Below the pieces are notes generated by a model that saw only the letters and a program-made list of their open reading frames with translations, ran no database searches and was not told the DNA's origin. Shown here in pieces: positions 1 through 13,300 of a stretch of 64,000 bases of DNA (position 1 is its first letter; each line of letters starts with the position of its first letter). Origin of the DNA: Agaricus subrufescens. Taxonomy: Eukaryota > Basidiomycota > Agaricomycetes > Agaricales > Agaricaceae. The translations under genes and the position numbers were made by a program. The stretch is from positions 1,798,001 to 1,862,000 of the forward strand of contig CM057057.1 of assembly GCA_029945375.1 (NCBI GenBank). Reading direction: 5' to 3'.

Positions 1-1213
1 CGCGACTTTCGAACTGTAATGCATAGGGTGCGAAGGTTAAACAGTGGCTGTAAAGTCTTGTAGTACTTGAGACCGCTCTTCGTTTGCATTTTGTATACAG
101 TGTGCCACGTGTCGTTCACATATATCTGCTCAATGGATGTGTCATAAACCAGCTCCTCATGAGTTGCGTATAGGAAGGACAGGAATGTGCGAATGAATTT
201 GTCGAAATCCTGGAGAGACGTGAGATAGGCGCACACAAATAAAAAGCACACTTACTTTGATGAAATTGAAAGGTTCAGATTTCATCGAGTATGACCGCGA
301 AAAATACCAGAGGGACATGTCAGTATCCTCGATCGTAATCTTTACTACATTAGCGATGACACAGGGAAATAAACGGGAACTAGACATACTCCATACACCC
401 ACTTCCGGCGAGGGTCCTCTTTCATGATGTGGTTCGCTGTAGACAGCAATTGGTTTCCATTCTACAGCAAATGAGATGAAAGTGACGAAATAGCATTCCC
501 ATCACCTACATCGTATATATATTGACTAGTTCCGTATTTCTTGAATTCCGTCGGAACTGCTATCTTCGCCACCTTCAAACCCACGTTCGATTTTTTGCCA
601 TCATCTTGTATATCTTCCTCCGTTTCTTCTTCCTCGGCTTCCATCGCATCTGCTGTCTCCGCAGCCTCTAAATCAATCTTCAGAATCTCGCCAGGCTCGA
701 GGTCAGCTAACACAGCGTCGACCTTGCAATTACAACCGTCAATTAGCGATTCTATTGACTGATCGGGACAATCCTTGTAGCGGTATCCGTTGTGCTTTCT
801 ATTGCTGCGCGGATCGGGACACCCGGGTAGCGATTCCACGATTTTCTCTAGTGGTTCGAAAATCTTCTTTTTGGTCGCTTTCATTTTTTGAGGTGGCCTG
901 TTGCCGTATGCCTCCCATTGCAGCGAAGTCAAGCTTCTGAGAACTGATGTATGTAGCAAGAGGCACATGCATTGGCGTCGACTTTAGCCTCCGGGGCTCC
1001 AACGCCTGGTACTGCACTTGCTCTTGCCCAAGCAGGAGTCTTCGTTTTTCTGTACCTGGGAACTGTTGCGGCGGAAGGCCTTGCAGATGTTTCCAGCAGG
1101 CCCTCTTTCTGCAAATGGGTGAGGGCACTCGCAACCCATCTACTATCGGGTGTGACTGGAGCAAGGTGTTCGAGAAAGTGTTCAGCCGAACAAACAAGCG
1201 TTGCATGACGCAT
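1..1213 (-). CDS. FunK1-like fungal protein kinase, C-terminus beyond window
   Basis: Partial gene on the minus strand, with its C-terminal end outside the left edge. After splicing it contains the segment HIMKEDPRRKWVYG followed across a short intron (near 350-405) by ITIEDTDMSLWYFSRS, then SEPFNFIK, and after another intron DFDKFIRTFLSFLYATHEEL. This order (HIM..D.RRK, the TIED strand, W..SRS, EPF.F, the aromatic helix ending in EEL) is the hallmark of the N-terminal region of the FunK1 family, a basidiomycete-expanded group of protein-kinase-like proteins (Pfam Pkinase_fungal). The kinase catalytic loop would lie to the left and is not visible. An acidic linker (AEEEETEED, near 620-650) precedes the conserved part. 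The start at 1213 is the first ATG of the open stretch; an ATG at 1206 exists in another frame. Substrates of FunK1 proteins are unknown. It lies 258 bp downstream of RFC1 on the same strand. Confidence 0.78.
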
Positions 1214-1471
1214 GACTGCGGCTATGTTTTTGGAAGGTGTGTTTCGTGGTGTGTTTGAGTATGTGGGTGTGCTGCTAAATAAAGCAGCGCGTTACAGAAA
1301 GTCTAAATAGACACATCCAAGCAAACAGTCAAATTGTCAATTAATCAACAGGCCTAGCGTATCATCTAGACAACATACAATAGGCAGGTAGAAGGGCCCG
1401 ACGAAAGCATCCAGCGAAAGTAATGAATCAAGACCATATTACAGTTGAAATCCTCCATAGTGTGCGTCGTT

Positions 1472-4400
1472 CTATGACTTTTTCGACCCCTTCGCCTTTG
1501 TCGTGCCCGCAGCCTTCTTCTTCTTCGACGCTTGAATAAGTTTGTCGCCTGATATGTCATCAGCTGACTCCTTCGGCTTGGCGTCTTCCTCATCATCATC
1601 CGGAATATCATCGATCTGAAGGTGAAGGTCAGTACTGATGACGCCATGTAATTCATCATATAAACATACGAATGCCTCCTCGAGGTCAGGAGCGGACCCT
1701 CCCGCAAGTTTCTTCGGCACTTTGCCAAGATCTTGGGCCTTGTGGAATGGTATAGGGTGATCGGACGCGTTATACCTTCAAAAATCAACCAGTCAGTCAA
1801 TCAGAATAACAGCAGAGAAAAGGCCGTCAACAAAACATACTTTCTAGTGAATGAGGACTTGGCCGCAGTCGCTATTTTCACGTCCTTATTATCACCTACT
1901 CCGAGTTCCACTATTGTCTCCCAGTCCTCCTTGGACAAGTAGTACTCGTCCATGCGTTCAATTACTGTATCAACAGCAGCCTATCGTCTGTTATGAGTAA
2001 AGGTTGATTTCTGACAATCACATCCACTTACGGCACCTTCGTCCATCAAAGGCCTTACAACGTAAGGGAACAATGCTGGAATGTATGTCTGTCGAATTTC
2101 GGCTTTGTCACTGGACACTTTCAACCTCATCCGTACTTGAACGTCAGCAAGTTGACGTGAAAGTTTCGTTTGTTTCGAATTTTGACCGAGCCACCTGTTA
2201 TTCAAGCCAATAGTTATAACATGGACAAATCTAGGATGGATGGCAGACGCACTGAGGAAACGACATTGAATTAGGGCCACCGAAATGAACCCCAGAACCA
2301 TACAAACACGATGCCGGTCTAACAGTTGAGCACACAGCATGTAGGGGCATAAGACTCCAATGTTGTTCAGGCCTACGATTAGTGATAAGAATGGAATGAT
2401 AACGCGATAGACCTAGTGACGCACCCATGAATGAGGGCATCGACTAGATCGCCATCAGATATCGACGCCGAGGCTTGCTCCATGAGTTTCAGATGCCTTA
2501 ATTCCTTTTCAGGTCCTTCCAAGTTCCGTACTCTAGCAGGCTGACTTTTCAAGTAGTTCTCCTGAGCATTTCATAAGCGTACCATTATAGTAAGCTGTCA
2601 TAGGTGCTAACCTGAATAAACAACGGAACGAAGGAATGATCTTGGAAGTATAATTCCATTTTGTCGTTGAGGGTCTCTCTTGCGGTGGAAGAGAAGAGGT
2701 ACGGTCCAAGGATTTTCGAGGTGATGTCGAAAGGTGTCATGATTGCATACTTTTCATTCATTTTGACGCTATCGGGAAGATATCGTATAAGCTAAGCGGA
2801 AACCAAATCATCGCTGTGTGTACATACAGCGATTTACTTTCATCGAAATCCATGCTGTCGCTTGACAACTTCCACGTTGAGAGCATATTCAAGACTTGTC
2901 GAATGTCGGATTGCGAGCCCTGAATGAGCTGGTCTACAACATTGGCCGGTATCTTCATCTTCTCTCTATACCAGTTGCCGCTTAGTGAAATCGAATGGAC
3001 GCAAAATCGCGGTGCTTACTTGAAGATGATGGACAATATTCGTGACCTGACCATTTGCGCCTGAGGTCTAGAACGCTGTCAGCACAAGCTACCACACTGC
3101 CAACCAATGTACCTTGAAAAGTTCAGACTGAACGTTGTTGACATGAGCGGTTTCAACTTTTGTGCTCCCCGGTCATTAGCAATACATATAATCGGAATCT
3201 GACCATCAGAGGTAAGGACAGCGCAATCAATCAGGAGGTAAACTACCCACCTTGCTTTTCTTGATGAGCGCGTTGAGCGCCCCTACACCACCACGATCAC
3301 CCGATGACATTCCATCGACCTCGTCCATGATAAGACACGTTTTATCGGTAATGGCCACACCAACGGAATTTGTAGACTGAAAATTTTGCGGATATCAAAA
3401 ATCAGAACAATAGACAATGTTTTGACTTACCCCTGCGCCATGAATGAAACCATCTAGAGACGTGTTATTGATGTTCATGCCGTTCTAGAAGACAGGTTAG
3501 ACCGCTATATGTAGAAACGCAATTACACAAACTTCAACGAGTTTTTTGCTCCGCGTAACACTAGCATTGAGCTCGATGGGTGTGAGCCCAGCCAGCTTAG
3601 CGCAAAGGTGCGCGCTAGTAGTCTTACCGATACCAGGCGGTCCTGTAATTAGCACACCTCGGAAAACATTCATCCCGATCTTCCCGGGCTTCTTGAAACC
3701 GGATTTCAAGCTACTGGGCCTGGGCAGCATAAAATGTTTAGCCACAATTCTCAACCAAGGATCGAAGCACTTACCAATCCTTTAGCCATTGGAGTAGCTT
3801 CTCCACTTGGCCCTTATTTCCACAAATTTCCTTAAGCGACTGAGGTGCGTAACGTGTGGTCCAGAGTTGCATAGAAAGGTCATGTTGTACCTCTGAGGAA
3901 GACTTCTCGCGCTTCTCCATTTCTTTCGCAGCTTTACGGATGTCTTCCCGTTCTTTCTCTAGCTTCTTCATTGTTTTTTCATCAAGCCCACCTTCATCAG
4001 CACCTTTCCTGGTGGCAATCAAGTTCAAAAACTCGTCCTCGTTGAGTGTCTTGAGGTCGTGTTTCTTGATTGCGGCTAACTTGGCGGGACCGGCATTGTC
4101 TCCCAAGACAACAAAATTAGTCTTACCCGATGGTTGGAGAACGACGCGTCTGGAAGGCGTGAGCTTCAAAGTGAACAACTAGAGAAAAATACATACCCTC
4201 CGAACCGTTTCGCCAGGTCAATGGCCTCTTCCCGAGAAAAGCTGCTGAGTTCTCCAGTAAAGACGAATGAAAGGCCTAACAGACAATTGGGTGCCCCGTC
4301 AGGGACCTCTTTGGATCCTGGTGCCGATGGACCGGCCAACTTAGCTGCCTTGAGTGCAGCCCAGCTGAGAGGAGATCAGCGATGGGTGAATACTGAAGAG

Positions 4401-5179
4401 GAAGATTAACTGACTTTGGTTTTGCAACAGCCTTCGTTTGTGATTCTTTCTTGCTTGCAGGTTCGGATTTCGTCGGCTTGTTCTTCTTTGGTGAGGCCGT
4501 TTTTCGCTTGGCTTTGGGCTTGATATTGTCGTCGTCATCGTCATCGACAAAATCATCGTCCGAAACTGATTCCTCGATTTCATAATCCTTGTCCTTCCGA
4601 GAACTGGTTGACTTCTTTGATTTCGCTTTCCTGGACGAGACGGCTGCCTTCTTTCTAGGAGGGGAATCCTCCTCGTCGCTTTCGTCATCATCCACAATGA
4701 TAGGAGCCTTGCGTTTCGCCGGTGGTCGCGGCTTCTCATCTTCGCTGTCGCGCACGGCAGTGCGACTTTTTCCTTTCGAGGGTACGACAGGTTCGTCATC
4801 ACTATCGATGATTACCTTTGATGATCTAGTGCGTGTCAAGTACTGCAAGTCCCGTAGATAACTAGACTCACGCATTCGGCATTGATAATGAGCTTTTGAC
4901 AACTTTTAAGTATGGCATCACTGGATTAAACCAAATTCCTCACCGGCTCCCAACTGCTTTCATTGAGTCAATATACAACGTGTCAATGCAACCCGCCAAC
5001 ACTCACCGCTGCCCACTGACTTCTTGGGTTGAGATCCCTTTATTGTAATGATAAGTCTCAGAAGGTGCTGAAAGACGAAACGTTCATACTGCGGCGCCGA
5101 CACTCTGAGCAGACTTCTGACTCCCGCCAAAGAACATGCGAATGTCCTTCTTCCCGCCTTTGTCCGCCTTCGGCGCCAT
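1472..5179 (-). CDS. RFC1: Replication factor C subunit 1 (clamp-loader large subunit)
   Basis: Intron-rich gene for the large subunit of the RFC clamp loader, which opens PCNA and loads it on primer-template junctions in the nucleus. The start at 5179 gives MAPKADKGGKKDIRMFF, a PIP-box-like PCNA-binding motif as in RFC1 N-termini. Next comes a long acidic/basic, probably disordered stretch with serine-acidic repeats (about 4860-4430). A BRCT domain spans an intron near 4149-4196 (PNCLLGLSFVFTGEL ... KTNFVVLGDNAGP). The AAA+ domain carries Walker A GPPGIGKTTSA (about 3620), Walker B LIMDEVDGM (about 3330) and sensor-1 CIANDRG (about 3170). The QGSQSDIRQVLNMLS helix follows near 2900, then the RFC1-specific C-terminal helical domain (FVPLFIQENYL, DEYYLSKEDWETI) and a lysine-rich tail ending KGSKKS. 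More than ten introns of about 50-70 bp separate the exons. I saw no disruption. This is a single-copy host housekeeping gene. Confidence 0.95.
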
Positions 5180-6018
5180 CTTCGCAATCAGGGCTTGTGG
5201 CTGTCGGTGACCCGAGTTGTTGAGTTTAATGACTGGCGATGATGCACCGTCACATTGCCACTATACTGTCACTTCGTGACTGAACGCGAACGTGACAATC
5301 CACAGTACGAACTCTCTGGGACCAGACTGCACGCTTTAAATTGGCGACGGAGAGGTGAAGAGCAGAAAGAGTTATATCATCCGCATGTTTATAGCACTAC
5401 CATCTGCTGTGCGATCCACTGTTGCTCACCCTCTATGGATGCGAGCCCTCGGAACATCTGATAGGACGCCCGGATCGAGAGAGTGACCCCGGGTACTCAC
5501 TTGGACAATCCGGCGAGTTGCTGTCTCGGATTTTTCCCCTCTGTACCCATTGAGTTACGGGGTCCGAGTTGGCATTTGCATCAAAGGCTTCATGAGGTGG
5601 TATCAAGCAATAATTCATCTCTTCCCAAGAACGCACGAGGTACATTCTTTTATTGATCCTGTATCCAAATCGGTGGATGACAGTACTAAGCAATGCTTCA
5701 GTATCGTGCAAAGAACGTGTCAAGAATTTCACAAAAACAACAAGGCGGACAGGCTCATTCTTTGTACACTGGCCAAAAGATACATCTTCAAGTTGTAGCT
5801 AGTTGTAGCATACAAATATGCTTATCTCTAGTACGGCTCCACTGTGTGATCATTAATATTCAATATATAGCCCCCGAAGGTTTTGATGCGAACGCCAATT
5901 CGGGAACTCGGACCCCGCAACTCACTTGGGTACAGTCTTTCTCGATCGTGACAATCATCATAATCACTGCGCATCAATCGCCCACATACAGTACACGGTA
6001 ACTAATACAAAACCACTT
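5180..6018. other. Intergenic stretch between RFC1 and the DUF6534 gene
   Basis: Holds the RFC1 upstream region and the 3' side of the DUF6534 gene. The only structure I see is the inverted repeat listed separately (arms near 5541-5591 and 5876-5935). Short open frames here have no convincing features. Confidence 0.6.
5541..5935. repeat. Inverted repeat, arms ~50-60 bp, spacer ~285 bp
   Basis: The reverse complement of 5541-5591 closely matches 5876-5935. Both arms contain TTTGATGC.AA.GCCAA, TCGG.CCCCG, AACTCA and GGGTACAG. Both can encode E.FDANANS in the same relative sense. It could be a small MITE-like element or two opposed fragments of one dispersed repeat. I could not define a target duplication. 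Confidence 0.55.
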
Positions 6019-7694
6019 CTATGCGCCCATATTTGTGACCAAGACATCTGAAGAGTGTCTACGCTTTGGTAGAGTGTCATCATCAAAATGCGACTTTGGC
6101 ATGTCCGAAACATCATCCATCCTCGTCTCTCTGTGAATAGCCACCGCAACCTGTGGTGAACGAAGGTTCCTTAACTGGTGAGGCTGATTTTTCGGTAGCG
6201 ATCTTTCCACTGAAAAATTATCGGTACCGCTTCCGGTCGACCCATCAGGCCCTCCACCAGCACTGCCCTGGCGGTTGTTCAACATGGTGACGAAGGAATT
6301 ACTATACCTATGCCGAAAGTGAGTATTTTAGGTCCATAATCTGATCATCTCAACTTACAGCTTTCCCAACACATAACCTCTAAAAAATATTTAGCATCCT
6401 CAGAGAGTGTTTATCTTAAAGGCCCACTCACGGACAGAGAAAGTAACTTGTTTTCTGGGGAGGAAATATCAGCGCTGACTAACATTATTCGAACACACTT
6501 TGGCATACCGGAGGTGCAATAGGCTTAACCACGGTGGTTAGCAAGACAGCCAAGGCGACCATAGCTTGAGCTCGATCAACCATCGGGCAGGAAAAATAAA
6601 CAGCAAATGCACGTACCACTTGCCATATTCGTCTCAATCACCAATCTGATTAATTTTGTCATTACAGAAGATCTTCTCTTCCTTTCAAATGGCTTGCACC
6701 GAAGTAACTTTGCGTAGATTGGTAAAACATTCTTGTCCCATCGTTCCCAGATACGCACCAAATATGTCATCATTGAGGCGATCAATGTATCTGCCACAGC
6801 GCTTCCTGCAGACCAAAGCTATACCACACCTTGTCAATTGGATCACATCAAGAAAATCCTGTTTACTGACAATCATAAAGCAATTATAGGTTGGATCCCA
6901 CTCTTCGATGGTGCCGAGTTTTTGATTCTGACAAGAAGAGATCAGAGAAGCTTCTTGATGATACAACTAAGAGAACTGATGACGAACAGCGATGCCAATC
7001 CCTAGTCCTCCAACTGTTTGTGTAAGGGCGGCCTATCCAGAGATCAAAATCATCACCGAGTGGAAATCAAGGTCGGATACGTACCACGAGGATTATCATT
7101 GTGGGAATTTTCCAATGGCTCAGATAATAGATCCTCCAACAGTACACCCCTTGAGATATGAAGGCGATAACCGAGCACAGAATAGGCGAATCGAAGTTGG
7201 CCAGGAAATATTCGCCAAGTTTCTTCATGTCTCCATAACCATAGACAAACCAGTGAAACCCGTCTGCGATCGTCATGACTGTCTGCACCAACTCCAAAAA
7301 GAAAATGATGTGAACTGCGGTGAGCGTTTGTCAGATGCGGTGATAAAATGGTAGCTTCAAGTATCGCCCGCACCAAGATTTCTAAGCCATGTCAGGTCGT
7401 TACGAAAAGAGGAGAGGTAGTTGTCTATCGCATTGTCAGATAACTGATTTGTATCAGGAGCTGTTGCTCACTTACAGTATTGCAGCGTCAGAATCCCGAA
7501 TAAATATCCATTGAGAAGAATACCAAGGAACTAGCGAAATGAGCATCCGCTGACGAGACTAGAGCAGAAGTGGCATACCGGAGGTCCGGTTCTATTGGGG
7601 CACATGCATGTCAGTCACTGCAAAAAGCGAAATATCGAACGAGCGTTACTTACAGATCGGCAATGTTCGGAGGGAGAGGGGGGAGGGGTTCCAT
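6019..7694 (-). CDS. DUF6534-family seven-helix membrane protein
   Basis: Spliced minus-strand gene. The start at 7694 gives MEPLPPLPPNIADL, then after an intron a glycine-containing first helix (TGPPFLGILLNGYLFGILTLQ). Later exons give the second region (FLELVQTVMTIADGFHWFVYGYGD), an aromatic helix (SPILCSVIAFISQGVYCWRIYYL), an ADTLIASMMTYLV segment followed by MTKLIRLVIETNMASG, and near the end YVLGKLYSNSFVTMLNNR. This sequence of elements matches the agaricomycete integral membrane family whose C-terminal part is DUF6534, proposed to be receptor-like but without an assigned function. The cytoplasmic tail (about 85 residues) is hydrophilic. Introns are short and numerous, and exact borders between 6300 and 6560 are the least certain. 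A decayed paralogue lies immediately upstream. Confidence 0.8.
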
Positions 7695-8413
7695 GGAATG
7701 AAGCGTTGATCGAAGGTAACTAGAACCTCTACTTTTAAGCCTCCCGAAGACGTTTTGACACAGCCCTTGGTCACCCGCGCAAGGATCAAACATCCACCAT
7801 CAGAGTCAGGCATCGGTGCCACTAAAGAAAATTAATCTGTTTTGGGACTGACTAGTTCAATCTAATCCGGGAACATGGGACGAAATGTACGTTTTTGCAG
7901 GGAAGCCCACGGGTGACGTCTGTCACCTCATTGGCTTTCAGGCAGGGTATTGAGTTTGATCGAGTTCCACAGTACCACAGAACGTCAGATGACCTACCAT
8001 CTGATTGTGCCATCGTCAGGGAACTCTATTCTGTTCTTCTCAAGCACTTTTTACAATCGCATCGAAAGCGTGCTTCAACCACGTTTTTATTGGGTAATTA
8101 TTACCTTGGATACCCAGAGTTTTATAGTCGTGTGCTGTTGTACCCCTGCTTGAATGATGAAGGCGGTCCAGATTTCATATCTCCGGTTTCATACCTAAAA
8201 TATAGACGAGACGTGTTGACATCCGGAAGTCCACTTGCACATTGTAATCAAGCCGTACTACTCTCCCCGACGTATGCTATTTTGGTGAATTCTCGTAGAT
8301 CATCGCTAGTATTGAATAATAAAATGATGAAACCGGTGTAGAGTTGGATTGTGAATACTGATGAGTCAAGCACTCCGAACTAAATTTGATGCGAATTAAC
8401 TATAGCCTCGAGG

Positions 8414-10088
8414 TTATATAAGTTTTTGGGTGCATTGCACAACACCATTCATAAATGAGTTAGCATACAAAGAAAACCCATCAGCTACTAACAGAGAGAA
8501 GTTTCGAATCATAGAAGAATAATCGGGCAAGGCCATCGCTCATGAGTGGGAATAAGAACTGGGCGACAGATCAAGATTCTGACTATGTGGATAGGTCCAT
8601 ACTTGTTTGGTGATGCTTCCCGGGTGGTCAAAGGTACACCAATGGCAACGTCAGCTATAAACGCAAGAGCCACTTTCAACGGAATTGTTTTCGCACGAGT
8701 GTGGTACCTTGGAAAACAATTTGAATGACCCACCACTTTTCTTCAGTTCCAGTCGTTAGACAAATGGTTCTGGTAACGAGGTTGATCGCTGCTTCCTTGA
8801 GTCCGGCCGCTCGCTTTCCGGAGTGCGACCCAACTCCAAAAAAGCCTCTACTAGAAGTCTCTGATAGTGTACCATGAGTCACAATGGGACTCCACGAGCC
8901 ACAAACCACATCATGATACTTCCTACTATAGAATTTTTACTCATAGCCCGCGCTTCCCGACATAGACCGAAATTGTTCTAATCTTATGCTAAATGTAACA
9001 GGCGATCAAAATCAGTGATAGGACAGTATGATTATATCCCCAGCGCCACATCAGCTGCTATAAACTTAAGCCATCTTACGATAGTTATTTGTCAATCGTT
9101 ATGAAGCTAGGATGGTCACCTGCGATGGTACAAGTGACTGCCTCAGGCTGCATCCAGTCTATAAGCATATCTCTTGAAAGATCAAACAATGATGGCGCCC
9201 GTCACCCAAAAGTTTTCCGAGCTAATTCAGGTCCCCGAACACAAAGACATATGAGGCATTCCCACTATTAACAACCAGTGCTATTCACACCAAGGGAAGG
9301 CACACCGTTCCAAACGGTCGTAGTTATCTCAACGGAAACATCGAGATTCGAAAGTTCAGAAATATACCAACAATATCATGAGAAGTCGATCGGGATTAAG
9401 GTAAACATATGGTCTACTAATCAATCAGCGACAAGTAGGATTTTGCGCGGACTCAAGATGATTGTGCAGGGATACAACTTCCAGAACAGCAGGAAAAGTG
9501 CCCCTAATAAATTTTAATTGAGAAACGCACGCCGGCTCCAGAATTAAGGATGACGTCCAGATGTTGTGGTGCTGTACTGGTATCAAATTCCTTTCTATAG
9601 CAAAAGTAAATGAAGGTGATTCCATCTGAAACATGTACCGGTGCACTGTCTTTAGAACGAGTGTTAGTGAATCTTCTTTGATCGGGTAATTGAGAGAACA
9701 GACAATTACCAGGGAAAAAGCTGGCACAAGGAACGAATCGATTCTCACATGTGCTCCGAGCTTATACAGCTCTTCGACACCAGTACTTCGACACTCTTCG
9801 AGGCGAACAAACCTTGTCTTTCAGAAGTTACTCATCGTCACCGGGAGAAAAAAAGTAGCTTATAACAAATATCAGATGTCGAAGGACCTTATGATCGGAA
9901 AAATGATGGAGCCGGTAACCAGCTGTTCCCACAGTGTTGGCAGCTGTCAATAATCATGAACCTGGTGTTATCCAAGTGGTATAGACAGTCGTCGAGACTC
10001 ATTGTACGACCATCCAGAGGTACCGAAGGAGGACACCTAATTAATGAGATGGACCAGAGTACGCAGGGGCGGTGGGCATGAACTCCAT
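8414..10088 (-). pseudogene. Decayed DUF6534-like paralogue
   Basis: Scattered minus-strand segments line up in order with the intact DUF6534 gene next door. They are an N-terminal MEFMPTAPAYSGP like its MEPLPPLPPN (start 10088), a DGITFIYFCYRKEF segment where the neighbour has DGFHWFVYGYGD, an EAAINLVTRTICLTTG segment matching TKLIRLVIETNMASG, and a terminal SLYANSFMNGVVQ matching KLYSNSFVTMLNN before a stop at 8414. Between them are frame breaks and stops that I could not reconcile with introns. I read it as a tandem duplicate that has degenerated; a heavily spliced but functional gene is the alternative. Confidence 0.45.
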
Positions 10089-10379
10089 TTGGGTCTGTTA
10101 GCTAGAAGGGCCAGGGAGGCGAGTAGTCAGATAAGGCTCTTACGTACGAAAGCCTTGGTACACATCTTGAAACAAGCATAGCTGAACAGTTCAAATGTTG
10201 GAGCCACGCTGCTGTGTCCCACACTGTCAGATTTGCTTAGCGAGTCAAGTTGGCGCGTCACTCTAAAGGTTGATATTAGTCCGGTTTTGTACATACAGAA
10301 AGTGTAATCCATGAATAATGCCGAAAGTAATGAGTGTGAATAGTCAACGTGATTGATAATTGCGTTACACATCCATCAC

Positions 10380-13300
10380 TTAAAGGAGAGGTGCATCGGG
10401 GGTCGTCATATCTGAAAATGAGCGATTGGCACCAAGAATTTGTCTGAGCAGCAAATCCATGCGTTCCCGATCCTCGCCGATCCTTCTCATCTCTTCCGAC
10501 CATCGTGCCTCTCTCTCTTCGAAGATACCTTCAAACGCAGAAAGGCTGTTGAGCGCCGTTTCGTACGCACGTCTCAGGTCCATTTCACTACCATCAGAAG
10601 CTTCTCCAGGGGTCCCAGATGACTCTCGGATTTTCTCGGCAAGCGATGCTTGGGGGTATGATCGGGTTTTGCGCCGGTGAGTGGCCATACGCTTAAAGCC
10701 GACCTTCAGAGGGGTCATATCAGGTGCATTCGGCTGCCTCGCTTGTCGCCGAATACAACGAGATCGAACAGTGAAGAGCTTGGTGGAATGAGAAGGGGCC
10801 GCCATTAATACCATAGTCGCATCAGTCTGTCTATCCAGAGCTTCGAACTAACATTCCCTGGAGATTAGTTATGTCCATTCAGTTGGATTACGTGACTTAC
10901 AGCTTCAAGAAGACGTTCCCAGCCATTCTCCCATCGCCTACGCCTCTTCGATATATTCTTAACGTAGGATGGATGGTATTCCAACTCCAAAAGATCGTCC
11001 TCATCAGTTTCATCACCCTCGTCTACCCATTCGCCATCTCCGTCATCCTGGACCAAGCCATTCCCGTTTGGAGTGTTTGACGTATAACGTTCTTCTCCCG
11101 CAGTCTCTTCGCCTGATGTAGACGGCTCGGGACTGGTATCACGTGGCTGTGTACTTTGAACACGAGGAGGAACAGATTTAATCTCAACCTCAGTGCTAAG
11201 TTTGCTGGCATGTTGTTTCTTTTTGCTGCGAAAAACGGCGGATGGAGGGCGTTCATGTCTTTCTATGCGTTCCAGGGCGGGACTAGATTGCATACTACGC
11301 AAATCTAAGGCGCGTCCGAGAGTCCTCCGAGCATGTAGGTGAGCCCATGGCGCGAAGTTACCTTGGAAAGGCGTAGTCGAAGGCGAGAAGGTTGAATCCG
11401 ACATACTAGCCATATGAGTATTCTGAGCAAACTTTTGCCATTGACCCGCAATTTGCTCTCTGACCAAGTTAATATCGAAGTTAGGGTCGTGGGGATCATA
11501 TACTTGTGGGCGAGCGTTCCTCGATATGTTGACGTTCCTACGAACGTGTTCAAATGGGGCGGGGTAGGGTGAACCGGCGAGGGGAACTGGGCTAGGCGTC
11601 ACATAATTTCTCCCATTACGCTGATACATATGCGAGAAAGAAGCGGGAGAAGGGGCTGTGGTCTGGCTATGGGGTGTGGGAGGAATAGGCGCATCGGGCC
11701 GAGGCCTGTCGGCATAATGGGCTTCGGGATAATAATATTGGGAAAGGTCGCCATAGGCGTAGTACTCGTCCGGATGAAATTGTCCCCCAGTGTGATAAAG
11801 TCCAGAATAAGGGCTAGACTCGTCGGCATAATACTGGGCTGGTTGATACTGATGGTTTGGATCTACACTGAGCTTCCGCTGGACTGCGTGCTGTCCCCCA
11901 CGATAAGGGTTGTGAGGTGCCTGAGTGACGTTCGAGCTAGACTGTTGGATTGTCTCCTCGATACCGCGAAGACCAAGCTGTTCCATAGAGCCTGTACGCC
12001 CTGACATCCTGGCGGAAATCCGAGCGCTTAGAGGTGCTATGTGCACATTTTTGTCAGGAAGACCGACACTAGGTGACCTCGGTGTTTTGGCTCCATCGTC
12101 ATCTGACTCATCGGAAAAATGATCTTGGCGGGCTAGGACAGACGAAGTCTTTTCAAAGTGTTGTTTATTGCCTTCGGGCAAGACATCAGACGAGGGAATG
12201 GGAGAAGAATCGTGGCGGGATGGATTGGCCAATTGTTCCACACCACTGTAAGGATCATCTTTGCCGACTCGAGGGTCGTCCTCTTCCTGAACAGGCAGAG
12301 AACGGACAGCGGTGGGGCGGCTTTGCAACGGTGGGCTCTGATTCGTCACTCCATATCGACCACGCGGCTCGTTGTTCACGCTCGCTACAGTAACGGGACG
12401 TCTGCGTGTTTGTACTGGAGGAGAATCACGTGCCATGTAGGCTGTATAGGTCTCGCCGGATGATCCTCCTTCAAACGGGGACGAGCGGGCGGACGAGCTA
12501 GTTGCTAGACGATCTGACAAAGAGGTCTGTGGTTGCGCAAAAGTGGATGGGGAATGAGGTTGCCGGACCGTCGGACTCTCCCTCGGAGGAAGCGTATCTC
12601 GGCGTCGTGGGTCCAAGCTTGGGCTTGTCCGTTCAGCAACGCGGATCCTATCTTGGCCGAGGTCAGGGGGTGTGGCGGAGTCATTCCGTGAGTAATTAGA
12701 GAATGCAGGAGATCCGTTTTGTGTTTGTGCTTGTTCTTGGTCAGGCTTTTCGATCGCGCGCAACAGCTCTGGTGTGATGTGATAGCTCTTTTGCGTTTGT
12801 GCCTGTTCCTGGTCGGCCCTATCGATTTCGCGCAACAGCTCTGGTGTGATGTGATAGTCGTGATCGGAGTTTTGATACCTTCTAAGTAGCGCAACTTGGG
12901 CATGAGTGTAGTGGGTTCCGTTGTTAGCGTGATTTGGTAAGATCTGCGAAAGTGAGGGGTTCACTCCAACTTCATTCGGTGAGGTGGTTGCTTGCGGAGG
13001 CGTTGGAAGGTGACGTGGGAGAGAGTTGTTTGTTGGTGGCGAGGGCCGTGAGTTGGAAGAGCCAGTCGGGCTCGCTTGAGGAGGAATTTGTTGTGCAATG
13101 GCTTGCGAAGCGTACATTTGTGACACGGGAGGCACAGTTGCTGGGGGCCGAGATCGTTCCCGCAATGCTGAGGATGGTGAGGATTCACGAGGATAGATGG
13201 TTTGACCAATGCTTCCTGAGAAAAAAAAAGGGAAAAAAAGGTACCGTAAGTAAGCGGGAAAAAATCATCCTTTTGTTCACAGCATGAGCCATATCGTCGG

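Noticed and set aside
7895..8341. 148-residue plus-strand open frame
   Set aside because: No domain, no splice context, and it overlaps the region just upstream of the DUF6534 gene. Probably chance.
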